In this document: piece after piece, positions 58,180-64,000 of the stretch
Layout of the letters: every line of letters begins with the position of its first letter
Position numbering within the stretch: position 1 is the stretch's first letter
NCBI RefSeq assembly: GCF_910592395.1
Contig: NC_088313.1
Span: 9,924,501-9,988,500 of the forward strand
Direction: 5' to 3'
Source of the DNA: Lineus longissimus
Taxonomy: Eukaryota > Nemertea > Pilidiophora > Heteronemertea > Lineidae
DNA: 64,000 nucleotides
The notes under the pieces: model-generated
Told to the model about the DNA's origin: nothing
The model's database searches: none
The model's input: the letters and a program-made list of their open reading frames with translations, nothing else
Translations under genes and position numbers: made by a program

Positions 58180-58265
58180 ATATGAGATTGTTTGGGGAGT
58201 GTTTTAATCAGACCAAGCGCTGATTGCTGTGTTTAAAGAGCTCCATGTTGTGACTGGTAGATAAA

Positions 58266-59068
58266 TATAAAGAAACATTGGAAAGCAAAAAAATGATTAC
58301 AAATGTATAAAAGCCAAGAGTGAAGCATTGACAAAAGTGGCTGACAATTTCAATTCTAAAAATGGGGTTTTGAAACGGGATGTCAAACAGTTGAAAAAGT
58401 GTTGGGACAATATCAAAAGTCGTGCTAAAAGGTTCTGGGAAAGGACGCAAGAGAAACCAAATTGACTGGTGGCGGCAAGAAGGACACTGTGCCAAATGAA
58501 GAAGCCCAAGCTATTGCAGCTATAATACCAGCTCAAATCCAAAGCCTGGAAAACGAATTTGATGATGACGGCGATAATCACACAGAAAAAGGTAGGTTCC
58601 TTTTTTATAGAAGTCTCAAGAGTAAAGTAAGCATGAAATGGTATTCTGAAACCTGACATTGCCCCGCAAACATTTTAACACGAGGAACATTTTCTTAATC
58701 GTTTTTTTTATTGCTGCACTGATTGATCAACTCATTAAATACAGATGGCAACATTTTCTTGCTTTGCAGATAAAGTTCGTCATGATACAGACACCGATAC
58801 TGATGAGTCCAGTGATGTGGTTATCCCGAAAAAGTCTGTCCAAAGAAAATCTACAGCGAAAGCTGCTGTTACGGCACGTACATCGACGATGTCGGAGGCA
58901 CAATCGACAGTTCTGAAAATGCAAGCAGAGCAACATGTTTTGGAAGTGGAAATTTTAAGGAAAAAATCCGAACACATGAATGAAGAACACAAACGAAAAC
59001 TAGAGGTTCTTGACTTGAAGCACAAATACTGGTCAGCTAAGATTGCTAAGATTAATGAAACACCTTAA
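58266..59068 (+). pseudogene. Harbinger Myb/SANT-like protein, frameshifted
   Basis: Exon 1: YKCIKAKSEALTKVADNFNS, then LKRDVKQLKKCWDNIKSRAK, the tryptophan-containing helices of the Myb/SANT-like (Myb_DNA-bind_5 type) domain. Near 58,435 the frame shifts into TKLTGGGKKDTVPNEEAQAI (58,460 on). A donor (AAAAG|GTAGGT, 58,592) and acceptor (CTTTGCAG|, 58,769) bound a 178-base intron in matching phase. Exon 2: an aspartate/serine-rich stretch and a coiled coil (AEQHVLEVEILRKKSEHMNE) ending KINETP at 59,068. In Harbinger elements this protein helps bring the transposase to the nucleus and ends. The N-terminus is damaged. Confidence 0.7.
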
Positions 59069-59210
59069 CCCTTAGGACGCTGTAGACGAAAGCACAGTAG
59101 TGGCAACGACTACAGATAGTTCAATTTTCAAGGGTATTGTGTGATTGTGTCAATTTATGTTAAGGACGGCTAATCATGTGTATGGTTAAAAATGTAAACA
59201 TACCTTCATT

Positions 59211-59945
59211 CTAATCAGTGAAATGTTGTTGAATCATTGCCTGTCGGGTTGCATTCCCCAGACCCATGACTGGGTGGTGCAATGCCTCATCGTCATCATC
59301 ATCCTCATTTTCAGATTCCTCCTCATCAGGAATTGGGTCCTGGCGTTTCCTCACGAAGTTATACAGCACAGCTGTGGCTACAATGTTTTGAATTTCCAAA
59401 TTTGGGCCGCACACGCCCTGCACATTAATAGAAAAGTAACCCTTTCTGTTCCTGAAAAGTTCACCATTAGCCCCTCCAGGACAAGGGATTTGTACATGGA
59501 CACAATCAATTGCACCTACAACTCCCGGCATCCGGCCGATCCTCCAAAAATCCAGCTTCACCTGCTGGAGCATGGCACCCTCAGGAAATGTAATTTATCT
59601 GTTTTTTAATCCCGCAATTGTTGTAGAAACCTTCTTGATTATCCTGCTTGCTGATGATTGTGAAATTCCACACAAATCACCACACGCTAACTGAAACGAC
59701 CCTGTAGCATAAAAGCGCAATGACAACAACAGCTGCAAGTCTACTGGAAGAGGTCTCCCACGGTTATTGTGTGGTAGCAAATTCGGCCTTATCATATCCA
59801 ACACCTCATGAAACGCATCCTTGGTCAAACGGTATCTTTGCCGGAATTCCTCATCATCATACACATTGTAGTCAAAATTAGGAATCCTCCTAGGCCGTCT
59901 CCCAAACCTTTGTAAAATGTCTACATTTTCATGTCTTGTAACCAC
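59211..59945 (-). pseudogene. Harbinger transposase, stop and internal deletion
   Basis: The N-terminal frame 59945-59595 (FGRRPRRIPNFDYNVYDD, RQRYRLTKDAFHEVLDMI, LACGDLCGISQSSASRII) ends in TAA after LKNR and continues in frame: ITFPEGAMLQQ, VVGAIDCVHVQIPCPGGANG (first catalytic aspartate), RNRKGYFSINVQGVCGPNL. After IQNIVA the sequence jumps straight to TAVLYNFVRKRQDP, removing the second aspartate and the glutamate. The C-terminus (DEEESENEDDDDDEALHHP) is acidic and normal for the family. Inactive. Confidence 0.85.
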
Positions 59946-60190
59946 AGAAACGCCATGTTTACACCGACTGAGGAAGACTCAAGGCAGGTATTGCCCTTCC
60001 TCAAGCTTTGTACTCACAGAGGAACACTTACTTGAGGAAAAGGGAGGTCTTTGAAATGGAAAATAGGTGAAGTCGACCTCACACTCAGTGAGTAGCACCT
60101 TCTCCTCAATGAGTATGAGGTGGTCCTTAGTGAGGATGAGGAGTTCCTCAGTGAGTGTGAGACGAGGAATGTCTTAGAATACGGGCCTAA

Positions 60191-61640
60191 GTGTTCCTTT
60201 AACCCTTTGAGGTCTTCAGTTAAGTCATCAGTATTTAACTTAAGTACAACGGAATCTGTATCAAGATATAGTAGTTCCAGGTTCTTCTCACCAAAATATG
60301 GTTGAAGCACCTCATAGTAGAATTCATACATCAGTAACTTAGACAATGCAAGTACTGTAGCCCCTATGTAGATTGGTTTGTTAAATTTCATTGATGTTTT
60401 CCTCATGCTAATAGAAGCAGTACATTGTATGTTCGTCAAATATGCCTATTGATGAAAACCTTGGATTAGTCATTCCACTCTGGCTCTTTCACCTACTGTT
60501 ACCAACTCAATCTCCATCATGTTCCTTATGATCTCACAGGTCTTACCGAAGAAAGCATTATTCATCAGTTTAAAATAATCTTTCACAAATTCAGTCCTAG
60601 AATCCATCCTCCTTTTAGTGTTAAGTCAATGTATATCGCCAACCACTTAGACTGTTTAAAACTTATCATTGAATGAACCTTCTTAAGTACCATTCCATGC
60701 TTGAGGCATGTAGTTGGTTTTATCCTTTTGTGTCAGTATCAGTTTCTCTACATTTGATCTTTTATCATCACCCAGTAACTCTTACTGGTAAGGGCTGAGT
60801 TCATCATCTTCAATGAAGAGAGACTCGGGACAGAATGGAAAGTTCTTAGACTTAAATTTGATGCTTTGTGGATAAGTCAAGTCTGCCTCAAAGAAATAGC
60901 CTACATCACTATCCTTAGGTTTCGCCATAATCCATCTCATATAGAGGTTATCATCACCTGTTGAATCAGTATCTGTCATATCAAAACTACCATAAGGTTG
61001 AGGTTCCATCACAGCCCAACCGTAAAAGTTATTAGCATCAATGTAGAGTAGTTTGTGGTTATCATCGGCCTTAACATGTCTTGTTCCCATAACACCTGAA
61101 AATCCACCTATCATTGCCTTTTCAAATGTTAGTAAAATATTGCTATCTGTTAGAAGTTCTAGGTTTATTCCTGTGTATTTCAAACCAGCTTGCCTTGTAA
61201 GACCAGGTGCTGAGTAATAGTGACATGGGTCTATATGAAAGTAGTTTAAATTTACTTCCCTGAACTTTTCAAATAAATCAGCTAAAAGTAACACATCAGT
61301 TTTTAGGTAAAGGTCAATGAACTCTCCATGATTTCTTAGGTCATGCAGGTTGAAATTATCCAATATGGCTTTAGCTTCATCATAGGCAGAATCAGATGTC
61401 ATTTCATTCTTTAATTCATCAAAGAACATAGACTTATCTAGGTAGGTTACATTGTAACTTTCATGTGACGTGTAAAATGAATGAGGAACTGATCCTTTCT
61501 TCCTAAATAGTTTGAAGTCTGTAGTATCAGGGAACACCTGTCTTGTAATTTTGAAGTCATCGTCTACCATTGATTTGGTTATGTTATCTAAACTGGACTG
61601 TAGGAATGTAGCGAACTTGTCTTTCGTAACACTATTAAGT
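60191..61640 (-). pseudogene. Protein-primed DNA polymerase B, copy A
   Basis: The 262-residue frame 61570-60782 includes FIDLYLKTDVLLLADLFEKF, YYSAPGLTRQAGLKYTGIN, the palm motif LLYIDANNFYGWAV (about residues 171-184) and ends LSPYQ followed by TAA. Downstream pieces in other frames: HGMVLKKVHSMISFKQSKW (about 60,690-60,635), NNAFFGKTCEIIRNMMEIEL (about 60,570-60,510), an in-frame TGA (60,470 region) and TAG, then 60439-60191 with LALSKLLMYEFYYEV and the catalytic YLDTDSVV motif. The polymerase ends at KEHLG where the Harbinger element is inserted (60,188). It copies linear DNA with a terminal protein in Polintons, adenoviruses and plasmids. At least two frameshifts and three stops: dead. 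Confidence 0.8.
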
Positions 61641-61649
61641 TGACAAGTC

Positions 61650-62200
61650 GTGGATATTTCACCAATTCTTTGACTTTATTTATCCATAGTCCACGTAAAA
61701 CCTGTAAATACACAATGAGAAAGTGCCCTAAGTTTCACTTTTAATAATCACAACATGAAGTAACTCTAATGCAGTCAGGACAGTCCAGTCCCTGCTGCCA
61801 CCTGGCCGTAAGTGGCCGAACTAAACCTTATAAATTTTGACAGCACCTGTGCTGTTTTAGTGCCCCCAAAACCCGAGACGAACAGGGCAAATTAACATCA
61901 AATTTTCCTTAATACTATTCAATAGGTCTATAGATTGTATACGTAGCTTAGAATCATACGAAACGGGAGGAAACAGCTCCAGGGACCATCTGAAGTGAGA
62001 CACCGGACGTAGAAAACTGTCCTACACAGGATTGTGGATGTACGCCGAGACAACGGACAAATAATAGGCCGTAACTTTGACCATACGGGAGAACATCACA
62101 AAATATGGGGTTATATGGGATTACTAAATATTTACCTCTGTGATGCCTCTAAATCTTTATACTTTTGGTTACAAAATAGGCACTTTAAATACTTTTAACT
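61650..62200. other. Non-coding spacer of the duplicated unit
   Basis: No credible frame. Contains the hairpin-like GCCACCTGGCCGTAAGTGGC near 61,797 and CACCTGTGCTG; the same sequence recurs at 63,609-64,000. It could be 5' flank of the polymerase gene. Confidence 0.5.
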
Positions 62201-62211
62201 TTAGTCTGTGA

Positions 62212-63600
62212 AATCTGTATCAAGATATAGTAGTTCCAGGTTCTTCTCACCAAAATATGGTTGAAGCACCTCATAGTAGAATTCATACATCAGTAACTTA
62301 GACAATGCAAGTACTGTAGCCCCTATGTAGATTGGTTTGTTAAATTTCATTGATGTTTTCCTCATGCTAATAGAAGCAGTACATTGTATGTTCGTCAAAT
62401 ATGCCTATTGATGAAAACCTTGGATTAGCCATTCCACTCTGGCTCTTTCACCTACTGTTACCAACTCAATCTCCATCATGTTCCTTATGATCTCACAGGT
62501 CTTACCGAAGAAAGCATTATTCATCAGTTTAAAATAATCTTTCACAAATTCAGTCCTAGAATCCATCCTCCTTTTAGTGTTAAGTCAATGTATATCGCCA
62601 ACCACTTAGACTGTTTAAAACTTATCATTGAATGAACCTTCTTAAGTACCATTCCATGCTTGAGGCATGTAGTTGGTTTTATCCTTTTGTGTCAGTATCA
62701 GTTTCTCTACATTTGATCTTTTATCATCACCCAGTAACTCTTACTGGTAAGGGCTGAGTTCATCATCTTCAATGAAGAGAGACTCGGGACAGAATGGAAA
62801 GTTCTTAGACTTAAATTTGATGCTTTGTGGATAAGTCAAGTCTGCCTCAAAGAAATAGCCTACATCACTATCCTTAGGTTTCGCCATAATCCATCTCATA
62901 TAGAGGTTATCATCACCTGTTGAATCAGTATCTGTCATATCAAAACTACCATAAGGTTGAGGTTCCATCACAGCCCAACCGTAAAAGTTATTAGCATCAA
63001 TGTAGAGTAGTTTGTGGTTATCATCGGCCTTAACATGTCTTGTTCCCATAACACCTGAAAATCCACCTATCATTGCCTTTTCAAATGTTAGTAAAATATT
63101 GCTATCTGTTAGAAGTTCTAGGTTTATTCCTGTGTATTTCAAACCAGCTTGCCTTGTAAGACCAGGTGCTGAGTAATAGTGACATGGGTCTATATGAAAG
63201 TAGTTTAAATTTACTTCCCTGAACTTTTCAAATAAATCAGCTAAAAGTAACACATCAGTTTTTAGGTAAAGGTCAATGAACTCTCCATGATTTCTTAGGT
63301 CATGCAGGTTGAAATTATCCAATATGGCTTTAGCTTCATCATAGGCAGAATCAGATGTCATTTCATTCTTTAATTCATCAAAGAACATAGACTTATCTAG
63401 GTAGGTTACATTGTAACTTTCATGTGACGTGTAAAATGAATGAGGAACTGATCCTTTCTTCCTAAATAGTTTGAAGTCTGTAGTATCAGGGAACACCTGT
63501 CTTGTAATTTTGAAGTCATCGTCTACCATTGATTTGGTTATGTTATCTAAACTGGACTGTAGGAATGTAGCGAACTTGTCTTTCGTAACACTATTAAGTT
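62212..63600 (-). pseudogene. Protein-primed DNA polymerase B, copy B
   Basis: Same as copy A over 63529-62741 (identical 262-residue frame) and 62398-62201, with the same LSPYQ-TAA stop, the same frame breaks and the same TAG. It differs in having TGG instead of TGA near 62,430. The catalytic C motif is truncated at the duplication junction: YLDTD is followed by FTD and a stop. Because both copies share most lesions, the gene was already dead before duplicating. Confidence 0.8.
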
Positions 63601-64000
63601 GACAAGTCGTGGATATTTCACCAATTCTTTGACTTTATTTATCCATAGTCCACGTAAAACCTGTAAATACACAATGAGAAAGTGCCCTAAGTTTCACTTT
63701 TAATAATCACAACATGAAGTAACTCTAATGCAGTCAGGACAGTCCAGTCCCTGCTGCCACCTGGCCGTAAGTGGCCGAACTAAACCTTATAAATTTTGAC
63801 AGTACCTGTGCTGTTTTAGTGCCCCCAAAACCCGAGACGAACAGGGCAAATTAACATCAAATTTTCCTTAATACTATTCAATAGGTCTATAGATTGTATA
63901 CGTAGCTTAGAATCATACGAAACGGGAGGAAACAGCTCCAGGGACCATCTGAAGTGAGACACCGGACGTAGAAAACTGTCCCACACAGGATTGTGGATGT

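Larger units (their letters stand above)
58200..60187. mobile_element. PIF/Harbinger element, left end lost
   Basis: The right end reads, inward on the minus strand, GGCCCGTATTCTAAGACATT, ending at 60,187 and followed by TAA (60,188-60,190), the 3-bp target type of PIF/Harbinger. Inside are the two typical genes, convergent: a Myb-like protein (plus) and a transposase (minus). The matching left terminus was not found; 58,200 is approximate. It is inserted in the DNA polymerase of the Polinton-like element. Confidence 0.75.
43125..64000. mobile_element. Polinton/Maverick-like element, broken by insertions
   Basis: Left similarity to 3,590 begins near 43,130 and includes the palindrome AAAAACACAAGTGTTTTT (about 43,185). 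Plus-strand structural-type genes occupy 43.3-46.4 and 54.2-58.2 kb; a minus-strand protein-primed family-B DNA polymerase occupies 60.2-63.6 kb. Inserted later: a fold-back element, BEL element 2 and a Harbinger element. Integrase, ATPase and protease genes expected in Polintons were not found in the window, and the right end is outside it. The link between structural genes and polymerase is inferred from co-location. Confidence 0.55.
60253..64000. repeat. 1,959-bp tandem duplication
   Basis: 60253-62211 is repeated from 62212 to the window edge. By eye only about three substitutions separate them over 1.79 kb (60,477/62,436; 61,846/63,805; 62,025/63,984). The duplicated unit holds most of the polymerase plus about 0.6 kb of upstream non-coding sequence. 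It is either a very recent event or an assembly duplication. Confidence 0.92.

Noticed and set aside
60470-60780. Stop codon recoding in the polymerase
   Set aside because: TAA, TAG and TGA all occur, together with frameshifts, and copy B has TGG at one site; ordinary decay explains it.

Overview
This is non-coding-rich, transposon-laden nuclear DNA from an invertebrate animal, probably a marine one. Evidence: a host gene split into small exons with GT/AG borders; BEL/Pao, Tc1/mariner, pogo-like, PIF/Harbinger and Polinton-like elements, all at different stages of decay; frequent poly(C)/poly(G) runs; and abundant AGGCCT/TACATGTA words. The exact phylum cannot be read from the sequence.

Layout. 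1-1.6 kb: minus-strand coding region of a zinc-containing, FEN/XPG-like family, running off the left edge. 2.3-3.3 kb: broken BEL/Pao Gag-like fragment (minus). 3.6-4.4 kb: fragment of the same Polinton-like protein that recurs at 43 kb. 5.0-6.7 kb: pogo-like transposase (minus) split by a 436-bp TIR element with a 9-bp target duplication. 7.2-14.1 kb: BEL/Pao retrotransposon 1 (minus), both LTRs present, heavily broken. 14.8 kb: SINE-like sequence. 16.5-17.1 kb: cluster of small palindromes.

17.6-41.1 kb: one host gene on the minus strand, a choline/ethanolamine-kinase-family protein, reconstructed as seven exons with consistent splice phases. Its introns hold most of the mobile DNA of the middle of the window: a TIR-flanked block at 19.1-23.2 kb with nested smaller TIR elements and an AT-rich field of AAAC-NNN-GTTT palindromes, a Tc1/mariner-superfamily element with 200-bp TIRs (25.67-27.44 kb), an unrelated coding-like exon (31.5 kb), dispersed repeats, and an element at 36.33-38.10 kb with long TIRs that itself contains a pogo-related MITE. 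Exon 2 of the kinase carries an in-frame TGA and a 1-bp frameshift.

43.1-64 kb: a decayed Polinton/Maverick-like element. Structural-type genes lie on the plus strand (43.3-46.4 and 54.2-58.2 kb) and a protein-primed family-B DNA polymerase on the minus strand (60.2-63.6 kb). It has been split by BEL/Pao retrotransposon 2 (46.73-54.18 kb, plus, nearly intact, LTRs about 98% alike), a fold-back element at its 5' edge, and a PIF/Harbinger element (about 58.2-60.19 kb) inserted in the polymerase. The polymerase segment is tandemly duplicated (1,959-bp unit, almost identical copies), the second copy running off the right edge. Apart from the host kinase and possibly the left-edge gene, essentially every gene here is a mobile-element gene, and most are visibly inactive.
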